From: Margaritispora aquatica
Taxonomy: Eukaryota; Ascomycota; Leotiomycetes; Helotiales; Discinellaceae
Assembly (NCBI GenBank): GCA_007644065.1
Contig: VJWN01000007.1
Coordinates: 496,001-560,000 of the forward strand
DNA: 64,000 bases
Direction: 5' to 3'
Part shown: piece by piece, positions 48,350-59,750 of the stretch
How the letters are laid out: each line of letters starts with the position of its first letter
Position numbering within the stretch: the first letter of the stretch is position 1
Position numbers and translations under genes: made by a program
Notes under the pieces: model-generated
Seen by the model: only the letters and a program-made list of their open reading frames with translations
What the model was told of the DNA's origin: nothing
Databases searched by the model: none

Positions 48350-51244
48350 TCGTAATTTTGGCATCGCATCAACTATCTTGACTACTTATACTTGCGTACT
48401 GGAAATACTGCACGATATACTACCACTCGAGCTCAAATGCTCGACTTTCTCGATCGGATCAGAGTCGCGATCTCCTCTCAACGACATGGCCTCTGCGTCG
48501 AGTCGCTTCTTGGCTCCGCGAACACCGCTAGTCTTGACTCTTAAGTGGGAGGCATCGAGATGGCGATGAGGTTGCGATGTTCATCTGGAATTACGCTTCA
48601 TCGCGAGATGTTAAGCCATTTGCTTTGTCATCACATGTTCAAGCTCATAACCACCATCAATGCAACACCACTCGTCACCCTCATCACCATCACGCCTTCG
48701 ATTCACACACACCCACGCACTCATCCAATCACCCCTCGAATCTTCCACAATACGTTTTCACCCTTCTTTGCTTTCATTTTTAGCAGCATCATTATCATCG
48801 ATACCCAGCATGAGCGAGTGCGCGCGCGACAGCCATCTACTTTCCAATATTTGTTTTGAACATTTCAGCAGCAACAGCAGATTATCCTAAGCAATGAAGT
48901 AAGGAGTTTTGTATTTCCGGAGTGGGAAGGAAGGAAGAGGATGGATCGTGGAACAGAGCCATGAGAGTGGGAGGATGGAGAGGGATCAGCATGCATGAAT
49001 TGTACTATTATGGGGTTGGCTTTCTATTCTATTCCTTGGCTTGATTCAAGTAGGATGATTTGGTAGCATATGATAGCATAGGGTGGGATGGCATGGCATG
49101 CATGATGGAAGAGGAGGGCGAGGAGGATGAATCAATGGATTGATATCAACACATTTTGAAAGAAGACAACTCGCTTTTTTAAGAACTGAAGTGAATGGAC
49201 TATATTTCTTGCTGTTATTGTATAAAATCATGATTATTTCTCGCCTCATCCTACCCATCTTCATCTTATCATGACCTTCAATTTGAGTTACTTTATTTTC
49301 ACGAATTCATTTCATCTTACATATAAAGAAAATGAAGAGGGCAATGAATAAGGAATGAGTGAAGGATATGTATCTTAGACATACCACAAAGAAGAACGTG
49401 ACTTAAGTACCAGTACCAGTACAGCAACCCGGACAAATTTCCATTAATCGTCGCCACAGCTAGAAGAATAAAGTACCTTAAAACCGCAATGGGTCCCGTC
49501 GAGGAGTATAGCTAACAGTCCAAGATCCCGTCCCTCGCGTCGCTACCAGCGCCATCATGTGTATAACCTTGCCTCTACATTCTGGTGCCATTGTTTCGTT
49601 CTTGAATAGCCGTGATCTGTCTACCCCTCTACGTATGCACTCGGGTCCTCAGCTTGTGCCTTCGTACACACCCAAACACTCGGCCGCTTTCCAATCTCAT
49701 CAACATGAAGACGGGTAGCTACAACATACATTACCGTGATATCAATTCAGCTTTCGTTATCTTGTGACGGAAGGGAAACATTTGAAAGGGAATTCGTAGA
49801 AACAAATTGCGACTTTGGTGCATAAAAGCAAGCTAACTCTCATTCTTGGAGGGAGTGACATCGTGTGTATCGGCTATGTTTTAATATCCCAATGGGCCGG
49901 GAGGATTTGGGGAGAGCAGAGGGTGAGTTATAACATGTAGCAGTGAAGAATTTGGGAACCTGTGTATTTTTGAGTTTGGTTGTTGCATGATTGTGCTCTT
50001 GTAAATTTAGGAATTGAAGCGACACATATTTCAATTGGTGATGAGGTGTAATGTGCGAGCAAAAGATGGTTTTCGAGGCTGAAGAGTAGGTAGTGTGTGT
50101 GAAGATTGACAGCAGCTAGCTGTACCTCACTTCACCACAACGTGGCTAGCATGCTTGGTGACTTCATCCATCAATTATCTATCTCTTCGCGTCATCATGT
50201 CTAAGATAATGAGAAAATGTAACGAGAAGCAAGACAGATAGTAAGCAGGCTCATACCTGGAGATTCACCGCAAAGCTTAAGGGTCGTAGCGTTCTGTTTG
50301 TGAAATCTTACTGTTCGTTTCATGTGGGGATTATTGTTTTTATACATACTTGGAAGCCTGAAAGTTATTTCGAGAAGTGGAAAGCACATTGAGCTGAGAG
50401 TTTACCGTACAAGCTGTATTACATTACGACCTTTGGGTGCTAAACCAACGAGTAGGTGATATCAGACTGCGCTTCAGGATAATATGATATAGATACACTC
50501 CTATAATCACTTGAGCACAAGCAATACCTGATGCATCGAATCATCTACTCATCCCAGGGGAGATGTTCCCGAAGTGAGGAATTTCTAACTCCAAAGAGTT
50601 GAGATTTGGCTGAACTGTGCTATATTGTATCTTGTGAGTAGAGTTGTAGAAGTCAGATAGAAATGATTATAGTTTGTTGTATGAAAAGGAGAAGGGATAA
50701 AGAAATGATAGCACGATGCCTGGAAATATGTTGCTGAGCGTAAATGAAGGGAATTTAACAGCAACCTTACTGTCTTCAAGATCACACATGACGACTCCTA
50801 GGGACAGGTATCAATAATTGCCAAATGAGAGAGATAACACTCTACTTTAGAACCAGGCATCTCTGACAACAAGATTGCCTGGTGCTTCGAATAGCGTGTG
50901 ATCTTCACAAGTGTTATGATATCTATGGATGCCCAGATCTTCAATCTTCGTAGGTACTACCCGCAATGAATAATTTTCTGGACGCTCAAACCCGTTTGGA
51001 GCAAATCCTTGAGTAATTCGCTCGTCTTTGTTTTGCTAACTGTTGGTACAGACTGCACGGGGCGCCATCACCCCAACAAACGGCCTCAGTATTACCGTTG
51101 CAGAGTGAATTGGTAGACACATGTGCACTGTTGAGACGATACTAAAGGCGCAGCGGGATTGGTTTATGTTGATTCGTAGTAAAACCCGTCTGATTCAAAA
51201 CACCATAGATATGTACAATCCCAGCCCATCCATCTCAAAGGTTC
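48350..51244. other. 2.9-kb intergenic region after the micro-ORF
   Basis: No gene or RNA is recognised. The first 550 bases are probably a transcribed 3' flank, CA- and TC-rich. The remainder is AT-rich with only short, unsupported frames. Confidence 0.5.
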
Positions 51245-51660
51245 CTACGAGTCTGCCTTCTTGTTCTTCTCATGCTCGATGATTTGCTTGCTCCAGCTGT
51301 CGATAATTAGCTCCAATTCATCTCTTCTGTCTCCGAAGAACCTACTATCGACTTGGGAAGAATCGCCCCTCTTCCGGAAACTTTGTCCTTGTCTCCCTCT
51401 CTGCGCTCAGTCTCCACATCAAGCCAGTAAGACCAACAATGACCGCACCAAAGACTGCCGTGTTCGCTTTCCAGTTCGAAGGTTGAGAGTACCAGCCACC
51501 CGCTGGTGACCAGATGTGCTTGGGGTATCTGGGAAGTGTAAGAAGAGAGTAGAACCTCATGCGCAATTGCGAGCCATTGACTTACGGAATCTTGCCGCCG
51601 CCACCCTAGAAACAATTAGCATGGTCTTCTCCAGTTCTGCGAACACTTTGTACATACCAT
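51245..51660 (-). CDS. Small mitochondrial inner-membrane protein, probable complex I accessory subunit
   Basis: Predicted 85-residue single-pass membrane protein in four exons: 51660-51658, 51605-51586, 51528-51346 and 51296-51245. The first coding exon is only the ATG, the second is 20 bases (GGGGKIP). The conserved-looking core is YPKHIWSPAGGWYSQPSNWK, followed by a helix (TAVFGAVIVGLTGLMW) and FFPSRYWSKQIIEHEK at the C-terminus. This MGGGGKIP-YPK-WSPAGGW pattern is familiar from small fungal proteins annotated as NADH:ubiquinone oxidoreductase accessory subunits, but I cannot fix the exact subunit name. It is divergent from the mitoribosomal mL44 gene, supporting a mitochondrial role. The splice pattern is supported by clean donors and acceptors and a preserved frame. 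Confidence 0.75.
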
Positions 51661-51903
51661 TTTGAATAATTGCAGAGATGTATGGGGTTCCTTGATCCTC
51701 ACTCTGGAACGACGTTGGTTTACGGCAAGCCACTAGCGCGTTTTGGTCATGTGATTTGGCAATAAATCATCAACTTGTCTGGGAGCTCAAGAATTTTTGA
51801 AGCGTAGGGGATCAAGCACTAGATATACCACCAACGCCACGCCCAATTGCCCTCGAAACCCTTCTACGATCCGCCGGATAGACACGACGCGGCCATCTGA
51901 TCC
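51661..51903. promoter_or_regulatory. Shared promoter between two mitochondrial-protein genes
   Basis: Only 243 bases separate the start codons of the probable complex I subunit and mL44, which point away from each other. Both products act in mitochondria, so joint expression is plausible. No specific motif is claimed. Confidence 0.55.
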
Positions 51904-53091
51904 ATGAAGAGAGTACGTTTGGATAGATGGGGGGCACAGCTGCTTTCGCCGCGCACACGACCATGTTGTATACGGCCAGCTCCAGCAGCACCTGTATGTC
52001 GGGTAGCTAGCATACAGCAGCACCGATCAGCTTCTTCAGCTGTAGCAGAAGATCCAGATCTCATCTACGAAGATGATGCTCTAGAAAACAAGGCGGAAAG
52101 GCGAACGGGTCCTCCCATTTGGCCTTCACCACCTCCTTCCGCAGCACGGAAGTCTGCAAAGCTCGCTGCGCTGCACTCTCGTCTTGCTTTACCTCAAAAA
52201 CTTCCTCTCGAGACCATGGCTCGAACGCTCGTCGACCCAACCGCAGATCCTAACACACTCTTCAACAATGCCTCCTTAGCACAGATTGGAGGCTCCATAC
52301 TATCGTACCACGTCTCAGAATACCTTATATGCACGTACCCACGCCTGCCGGTTTCTGTGCTCTACGCAGCACAGTACGCATACGCAGGACCAAAGACACT
52401 ACAAATCATTGCGAGGGAATGGGGTGTGGAATCTGCTGCAATTCCAGGACCAGAGGTTGATCCTGGATTATTGCAATTTTCCAAGGTGCAGCCGGGCACG
52501 CCTCTGATCAAGGAGATAGGAGGAACGCGGAAGGATAGGAGCAATTTCAGGAGAGGAATAAGTTCGCGGGTGGTGTACGATGATGATTTTGGAGATTTGC
52601 TCACACAGGCGAAGGAAGAGGATGTGGGATTGCCAACAGAAGATGCATATGCAAATTTCGTCAGGGCAGTGGTAGGAAGCATATTTCTCCACGTGGGACG
52701 AGATTCAGCGAAGACATTCGTAAAGCAGCATGTCTTGAGCAGACATCTGGAGCTCTCGTCGCTGTTCCAATTCAAGGAGCCAGTCAAGGAGCTAGCGAGG
52801 TTATGTAAGAGAGAAGATTTCGAATACCCAGTTGCCCGTATCCTGAGCGAGACGGGTCGTCTGTCACGGACGCCCGTGTTTGTCGTTGGTATTTTCAGCG
52901 GAAACGACAAGCTAGGAGAAGGATCAGGGTCGAGTCTGCCCGAGGCGCGGATCCGAGCTGGTGTGGCAGCATTGAAGGCGTGGTATTTGTACAGTCCCGG
53001 CAAAGATGCACGTGTGCCTAGTGAGATGGAGAAGCCTGGCGCGAAGGCATGGGAGCCGGTGCATATCGATATGGGCGAGATTGTATCCTAG
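51904..53091 (+). CDS. mrpl3: Mitochondrial large ribosomal subunit protein mL44 (MRPL3)
   Basis: Predicted 395-residue mitochondrial ribosomal protein; single exon. The N-terminus is rich in Arg, Ala, Pro and Ser and looks like a presequence. An RNase III-like fold follows (residues about 110-275: NNASLAQIGGSILSYHVSEY, then AYANFVRAVVGSIFLHVGRD), without the clustered acidic residues expected of an active nuclease. A C-terminal double-stranded RNA-binding-like region follows, with PVFVVGIFSGNDKLGEGSGS and RAGVAALKAWYLY. This is the layout of yeast Mrpl3 and human mL44, structural components of the mitoribosome large subunit. Confidence 0.88.
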   Translation: MKRVRLDRWGAQLLSPRTRPCCIRPAPAAPVCRVASIQQHRSASSAVAEDPDLIYEDDALENKAERRTGPPIWPSPPPSAARKSAKLAALHSRLALPQKLPLETMARTLVDPTADPNTLFNNASLAQIGGSILSYHVSEYLICTYPRLPVSVLYAAQYAYAGPKTLQIIAREWGVESAAIPGPEVDPGLLQFSKVQPGTPLIKEIGGTRKDRSNFRRGISSRVVYDDDFGDLLTQAKEEDVGLPTEDAYANFVRAVVGSIFLHVGRDSAKTFVKQHVLSRHLELSSLFQFKEPVKELARLCKREDFEYPVARILSETGRLSRTPVFVVGIFSGNDKLGEGSGSSLPEARIRAGVAALKAWYLYSPGKDARVPSEMEKPGAKAWEPVHIDMGEIVS

Positions 53092-54369
53092 ACTTTCGGG
53101 CTGCAATTAGGGTTGTTCGGCGGGGGAGCTTGTATGATGTATGGCGAAGAATAGGAGGATAGCGGGGCTAGGGTAGGCTGGCGTGTGTCAAAAAGCTGGC
53201 GACTACTGTGTATGTATTATTTGAGCTCCATTTTGTATCATTGCATTACAAGGAGTGCGGAGAGGGAACTAGCTCATGCCATATCATTGGAGTACTGGAT
53301 GTTGTAGATTATGTATGGGTCTTCATGTAGAATCAATGTCACACCCAACTTCAACTGTGGTACCAATACGTCACTTCACTGTGCTTGATGCTTATGATTA
53401 CCACGAGCGTGCGTTTTTGTTGGTAGTCAACACAAGAGCATCTCCAATTTAGTTGACATTGAAGTCCTACAAATTTCAAAGCACTTAGTCTTAGGCCTCA
53501 AGAATGGCAACTCTATCAAGTTCAAACATGGATCCTTCTGCATTGACACCCGTTATATCTCAAGATCTAGATATTCAATCTCGCAAGATTCCCCGAATGA
53601 CCAATTCAACAGCAATATATTGATATCCAAATCAAGAAATGTTCAACTGCAGCAAAACACATATGGCAATCCCGACTCAAGACCACAGAACTTAACTCAC
53701 CTACATGCACTCACCAACATAAGCAACAAGTTAAGGTAGCATCAAAATCCATCTCTAGTGAGGTATTCTCGCGACAGACAAAGAAACGAGATCACAAACG
53801 ATATGTTCGTGGAGATTGGCTAAGAGAGGCATGATCCTCGCGTCAAGATTTGTCTCTACGTTGAATGGCTTACTGGATGTAATCAGTATAGATGTCAGTA
53901 TATGTATAAGATCTATATAATCGTAAAACATGATCCGCTTGATGTTTGAAAGTCTTAAAGCAACCATATATTTCGTGAACATCAGAAATGGAAGCATTCG
54001 AGTTTGCAGTTGTGTCTGACGTAAAGCTTTTAAGCGCCTAGTCAAAGTACATCCAATGATCACAATGTAAAGCAAGGGAGAATCAGAAGATATGCAATTG
54101 ATTTCACTGTTCTACAATCCGTGAAGGTTTTTTTGGGGGCCACCCACTGACCACTCTGAACTCCAATGCAAGAGCAGCCGCCTGCCACCAGATATGCTAC
54201 ATAAACAAACTATCAGCCAGGTGGGATCTGCTGTGCCGATGATCCCTTTGCAAACCTTTACACCCATGAACGCCAATTGCAGAACAATAAAAAAACGCCT
54301 TCGAAATGCGCAGAGATTTTCAAATTAGGATGAAAACACTGGTGTTATGCTAGCTTCGAAACCTGGGTA
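53092..54369. other. Convergent intergenic region, mrpl3 and La gene
   Basis: 1.3 kb between two stop codons. It is AT-rich. The longest open frame is about 106 codons on the minus strand at 53755-54075; it has no recognisable features and is not called. Confidence 0.5.
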
Positions 54370-55836
54370 TTATGATTCGGCAGCTACCTCGGTCTTGGTG
54401 TCAACTCTCTTGGCAGGAGCTTGCTCTGTGTTGTCGTCCTCGCGTGCTCGCTTCTTATCGTTCTTTGGAGACTCGACCTTGACTTCAGCCGCCTTCACAA
54501 TTTCTGCGCCGTTGCTGTCGGGTTTGGCATCCCTGTGAGCTGTCAATTGAGTGCTCTCTAGGTAAGATCAGGTCTGACTTACTTGGACTTCTCTTCTCGC
54601 TCACGGTTTCTATCATTTCGTGGTCCGCGATCACGACCTCCTCGGTTATTTCCCCTGCGATCTCCACGGCCCCCTCTGTTGTTGTCCTTGAAACCAGATG
54701 CCCGGTCATCCTCACGTCTCTTCTTCCAGTCATTGGGATCACGATCACCACCACGATCGTTGTTCTTACGATTGCCGCGATCATTACCCTTGCGATCACC
54801 TCTGCCTCGTCCACGACTGGTTCCACGGTTGGAGTTACCTCTGTGTGCCTTAGCAACCACATTGCCGTCTCGAATATCCTTAGCCTTCCTCTCAACGTAT
54901 GAAGTCTTGGACTCTATGTCAAGCTTGTGTTTTCCTTGCCAGAGTGGCTTTGGTTCGAGCGCAAGAAATTTTTTAGCAGTTTCTTCGTCCGCGAATTCGA
55001 CAAAAACGGAGCCTTTGAACAACTTGTTGTCTGTTCGGCGGAGACGAACTTCGTTAGTTGGTCCATAGGGAGCGAAGAAAGCTTCGATGTCGAATTGAGA
55101 ACTTGGTTCCTCATCGCCAAAACCTTTAACGTAAACCGATTGAGCTTCTGCCTTGTTTTGTGGAATTGTGGGATCAAAAGCATGTCGACGCTTGATTTGT
55201 TCCTGACCTTCTTCGCCAATGATTTCGAGGAACTTGCTGGCCTTCAAAGCCTCGACAACGGCAGATTGTGGCTGAAATCGCTTCATGCGACCAAATTTGC
55301 AGATCTCTTTGACATCCACAGGCTTGTTTGCGGCGCCTCCAGTCAAATCCAACATGTGGGCATCAGTCTTCAAGTTGGTGTCGCCGAAATAGAACTCGAC
55401 CTTATGGAACAATTAGTTATGATGGGCTGATGATCAAGGACTATGCTGTCCATACCTGCGATCGAATTGCGATCGAATCACTGGAAACAGGTAGGACTGA
55501 GGGATCATATCTGCTGTTGTTCTTCCCCTCAATTTGTTGCGCGGATGTCTTCAAGACTCCGTTCTCATATGTTCGCTCTCTAGGCTTTCGTGCAGATAGT
55601 TCTTGCTTGGCTCTCTGTACACGGTTCTCGGATAATGGTTGTGTGACCTCTGGCTTGCTCTCTTCCTTAACTTCAGCTTCGATCTTAGCGACATCGGTGT
55701 CCTGAGTAGTTGTTGATTCAATAGCACCATCTGATGGTGCTGCATTATCGCCAACCTCAGTCTTGATAGTCTCGTTGTCTGGGAGAGAGGTTGCAGCTGG
55801 GCCTGGCTCCATGGTCTCGACAGGGAAAGCAGACAT
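54370..55836 (-). CDS. lhp1: La-type RNA-binding protein (Lhp1-like)
   Basis: Predicted 453-residue nuclear chaperone that binds the 3' oligo(U) of Pol III transcripts and helps tRNA maturation. Exons are 55836-55456, 55400-54583 and 54532-54370. The acidic N-terminus is followed by the La motif, starting VEFYFGDTNLKTDAHML just after intron 1 and including SAVVEALKASKFLEI. An RRM follows, with SVYVKGFGDEEPSSQF and KGSVFVEFADEETAKKFLA. The C-terminal part is a basic, glycine- and arginine-rich RGG-like tail with Asp/Asn, then, after intron 2, a lysine-rich stretch (DKKRARED) fit for nuclear import. The acceptor of intron 2 is set at CTCACAG because only it preserves the acidic/lysine tail. Confidence 0.9.
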
Positions 55837-56385
55837 TCTGGATGTTCCAACGAAGAGTATTTGGAATAAAGACACTTAGAATGTTGTCAATCGCAAGAAC
55901 AACTATTCATCAAAGTTAGAATATATATGACTTTGCGAAAGGAGGCTGAAGGAGAATGACTGGTTGCCGGTCTGACTCTTCAGATGGAATGGCGGGGTGT
56001 GTGAAGGCGCAAAGAGCTTAGAGCTATCAAGACGTCGCAGAATTTGACTGTAACTTACTTCAAAGCAAAGTTCTTATGCAAGGCGAATTGACGACGATGT
56101 TTGAAAGCTTCTCGAGTGCGCGCCGTGATATTTAGACAGGCTGTATGTATTGATAGGTCAATTGGATAGAGGGCGCGTGGAGGGGACCTTGAATCTCGAA
56201 CTTTTCCAAAAATCTGTGTAGCGCAGGTTGACCCACTAAAGCGGCCGCTAGCTCCAAATTCACTAGCGCCATATCGAATACATTTTTGGCCTTTGATCTC
56301 AATGGTAGGGGAATTGTCGTGAGACGGACTGTGAGAGCGTCAGAGTATATCAATCACAAAACGTTGGATCTAATCAACCTTCACC
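55837..56385. promoter_or_regulatory. Divergent promoter region between La and nam9 genes
   Basis: 549 bases separate the two start codons. No ORF of note; both promoters are expected here. Confidence 0.5.
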
Positions 56386-58052
56386 ATGGGTAGGAAGCGC
56401 TTTCATGGTTTGAAAAAACTGGTATGTCAATGTCACCGTATAAACCAGATCCAGGTCCATTCTGTTTGACCCTTCTAACTCCTTGTGATAGAAAATAAGA
56501 GCATCATGGAACAAATACAATCTGTACAACCTTAGTCGTCTGCCTCCACCCAGGAACCATAGTCGAACATTCTATCAGCAAAAATGGGGATCCAAATCCA
56601 TGACACGAGCATACCATGGAGAGCAGATACGGGAAAAGCAGTGGCAGCGCATGTTCACCTCGAAACTCGACGCGGTCATTCCCATGGACCATAGGTATCT
56701 TGCACAGCACGATGGATCTGAACTGGCAGCTGGCAGAGGATCAGGTCAAGAACAAAGACCCAAAGGCAACGACCTGGATGACGACGGACCACGCCCTGTT
56801 CCATATATGAATATGACATATGCGCCAATTGAACGTCGACTCGATATGGCTATCTTCAGGGCACTTTTTGCGAGCAGTTTGAGACAGGCAAGGCAGCTTG
56901 TTGTGCATCACAAGGTGAAAGTCAATGGTCAGAAGGTATGTTTTTAGGAGTGCTTGATTGGTGCAAGAGTAACGCAATACTTAGATGCCCTATCCTGGAT
57001 ATCTTCTCAACCCAGGAGACATGTACCAAGTCGACGTTGATTCTGTCATGTACGCAACTGGTGCTGTGAAACCTGCGAGCCAGAGAGCAGTAGGGCGTGG
57101 TGTGCTTAGGAAACAGAGAAGAATCAATTCTGATATAGCGGCCAAGAAGGCAGGGGGAGCGGCAAAAAGAAAGGCAGCGTTGTTGCAAGCTTCAGCAGAA
57201 GGGAAAGATCTGCGCAAGAAGAGCAAGAAACCCCGTTTTCAGGACAATTTGGTTGAACGAGGTGCCATCAAAGATGAATTTCAGACGATCATCGACCAAA
57301 CTAGATATGCATTGGATAACATCAAGAAGAGAGGACGCTGGAGAGTCAAAGTGACAAAGACGGCCTTGAAAGGGAAAGGAGAATCCGCGAATGCCAAGTC
57401 AGGCCGAGCTCCTCTTCTGGCTCTGAGAAGGAAGGTCAATGATATGACGGGACAGATTTTCCAGCTTCCACTTGAAGAGCTCGAGAAAAAATATAAGGTG
57501 CTCAAAGATGAGTGGATGGCCATGCAATTCCAACTCCCGAGACAGGCATTAGAGCGCTCGAAGCTCGAAGACGAAACTAAAGCTCGTCTCAAAGAGGAGA
57601 AGAGGCAAAAGGCCCAGAGCTTGAACTTCGAGAATACTTACAGATGGATTGGTGTGCCAGGACCAGAACTGGAGGAATGGAGGAGCTTCACCCAGGAGAA
57701 ACGGGATGCGATTATTGCACAAAGGAGGCGAGAGACGGATGAGAGGAAGCGACGAAACGCAGAGAAGGATGCAAAGCTTGAGGAGGAATTGTCTGTCAAG
57801 TTCAAGGAAGCATTGGCTGTTGTTCGTTCGAACCCGACCGACTCAGGAAAGCCTTACGCCACGCCTTGGGAACCTAGGCCTTATATGAGTGCGTTCGCCT
57901 TCATACCTAGATATCTAGAGGTCAATCACGCCATCTGCTCGGCCGTCTATTTGAGACACCCAGTTGCGCGACCTGGCCTCGCAGAAGTACCAAGTCCTTT
58001 CCCAACGGAAACCCTTCAGCTTGCGTTCAATTGGTACTTAAGGCGGAGATAG
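56386..58052 (+). CDS. nam9: Mitochondrial small ribosomal subunit protein uS4m (Nam9)
   Basis: Predicted 515-residue mitoribosomal S4-family protein in three exons: 56386-56421, 56492-56935 and 56985-58052. The first exon codes only [12 protein letters not shown]. The second opens [14 protein letters not shown]. The S4 RNA-binding domain follows: [20 protein letters not shown], then [14 protein letters not shown] split from [17 protein letters not shown] by intron 2. The rest is a long, basic, coiled-coil-like fungal extension, followed by a conserved C-terminus with [16 protein letters not shown]. Yeast Nam9 is the homologue needed for mitochondrial translation. Confidence 0.9.
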
Positions 58053-58211
58053 AATGTATAAACAGGACTCGAAAATGTACAATAATAGAGGAGAGTGGGA
58101 GACACTTTGTATGGTATTGTACACTACAAGTAAAACATTTTACTATCTACTCTTCATATTGGTCTGTTAGTTTGACGTTGACATGTATTCTTGTGCCCTT
58201 ACTTTTGATTA

Positions 58212-59750
58212 TTACTCGAGCCCGTGTATCTCATCCTCATCTTCTACCATTTCCAGGTCCTTGATACCAGCTAAGTCTCCTTTCTCCTTCACAACCTTAC
58301 CAAACAGCCTCTGGGCCCTCTTCCTCTCCGCCTTCTGCCTTTCCAGCCCTTTCTCATGCTCCCTCCGTCTATCCCTCATCAACTGCCTCACATCCACATC
58401 CCTAATTGTACTCTGATCACCCCCCTCCACATCCTCACCCTCGCCATTTGGTGCAGACACACTCAAATCACCCACCCACAGCGCAATATTCCCACTCAAC
58501 TTCAGCATTTCATGACTATCCGAGTACGGCGGCGTCCCCATCAACTCATTCAACCTTGCAGCCAACTTCTCCGCTGCCTCTAGCGCCACTCTCCGGATCT
58601 CATCTCGCGCCACCCATCTCCTCTCCGCTCTCCTTCGTAACCGTCTGCTCTGCCGTCTTTCCTCAGACAGATACTCGTCTTCCAACTCGGCTTCGGACGA
58701 AGACTCGCTCTCGCTTCCGCTCCTGACATCATTGTCGTCCGCGTCCTCTTCACGCTGGATTTTTGCGAGTGCGGATTTTCGCTCATACTCGATCCCATAG
58801 ATCTCGCACCCTACCATCGCAGGCCAGAAGTCCAACGCGCTCACACTGGTGTCGTGTTGGCGTTTATACGGATACTGCAGAATAAGACGCTCGTAGTATT
58901 CCTTCGCTCGCTCCATTCCTCCTTTCGTTCCCCATCTTTTCCTCCCACCTTCTCGTTGCTCTTCATCATCTCCACTCCCAGCTTCTGAACCATCGCTACC
59001 GCTACCGCTACCACTGCGGCTTCGTCTTCTTCTCCTCTTTCCGTCTAGACTCCTGATCAACAGTTCGGCTCCGATGCCCCAATACCCGCTTGACCTCAAA
59101 TCCGTCGGCTGTCCTGAAATTTGCATCCGTATCAGCATCGCCCATGCGCGATTTGCCCGCTCTAAATCGCCTTCATGTAGACAACGATGTAGGATCGTGG
59201 TTAAGACGCTGAAATGCTGCAGGCGCAACCTGGGCCCTTGGTCTGGTCTCGTGATGACCTTTGCTCGTTCTCGCTCTCGTTGCCGTTCTTCCTCGCTGTC
59301 ATCCTCATCCTCTTGAGTAGCAGCAGTGCTACCGAGTCCAAAACTCTCAGCTCTCTCCTTTCCTTTGATTTTCCTCTTGCCCTTGCCCTTCTGACTACGA
59401 ATAGGCAACTCGACGGGGAGACCTCGATGTGGAAAATCCTTCACGTGCTCTGACGGAAGCGAGTCTGTGAGTCCCAAGCCAGCAAGTTTCCGCTGCGCAA
59501 TCTCCGCTTGAGAGAGGGAGAGAGGGTTTGTATGTGCATGAAATTCATCTTCTTCTCCATCGGAGGAGGAAGAGGAGGAAGAGACTGCTTCGTCTTCTGA
59601 GGGAGTGCTGGAGGTGGGTTTGCCGGACTGACGCTTGCGTTTTCGGTTCGGGAGATTGGAGAAGCGGACGAGTGTGGAGGGTGTGGCGGTGGGGTGGGCG
59701 TGGTTACGCGCTGATGAGAGAGTGAGAGGGAGGGCGAATGATGACGGCAT
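58212..59750 (-). CDS. rrn11: RNA polymerase I initiation factor Rrn11-like
   Basis: Predicted 512-residue nucleolar protein; single exon. The central conserved part is RLQHFSVLTTILHRCLHEGD followed by LERANRAWAMLIR, a tetratricopeptide-like helical pair typical of Rrn11, a subunit of the Pol I core factor that binds the rDNA promoter. Further helical repeats include GMERAKEYYERLILQYPY and the region around ALDFWPAMVGCEIYGIEYE. The protein carries several low-complexity blocks: an N-terminal basic stretch (NRKRKRQ), serine-glutamate tracts, and Arg/Ser-rich GSGSGS repeats. These low-complexity blocks are common in fungal Rrn11. The stop falls 160 bases from the nam9 stop, so the two genes converge. 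Confidence 0.75.
   Translation of the reverse strand: MPSSFALPLTLSSARNHAHPTATPSTLVRFSNLPNRKRKRQSGKPTSSTPSEDEAVSSSSSSSDGEEDEFHAHTNPLSLSQAEIAQRKLAGLGLTDSLPSEHVKDFPHRGLPVELPIRSQKGKGKRKIKGKERAESFGLGSTAATQEDEDDSEEERQRERERAKVITRPDQGPRLRLQHFSVLTTILHRCLHEGDLERANRAWAMLIRMQISGQPTDLRSSGYWGIGAELLIRSLDGKRRRRRSRSGSGSGSDGSEAGSGDDEEQREGGRKRWGTKGGMERAKEYYERLILQYPYKRQHDTSVSALDFWPAMVGCEIYGIEYERKSALAKIQREEDADDNDVRSGSESESSSEAELEDEYLSEERRQSRRLRRRAERRWVARDEIRRVALEAAEKLAARLNELMGTPPYSDSHEMLKLSGNIALWVGDLSVSAPNGEGEDVEGGDQSTIRDVDVRQLMRDRRREHEKGLERQKAERKRAQRLFGKVVKEKGDLAGIKDLEMVEDEDEIHGLE

Noticed and set aside
47856..48569. 237-codon plus ORF overlapping the micro-ORF
   Set aside because: Its composition follows CT/CA simple sequence and it crosses the presumed TATA and leader; the composition is not protein-like.
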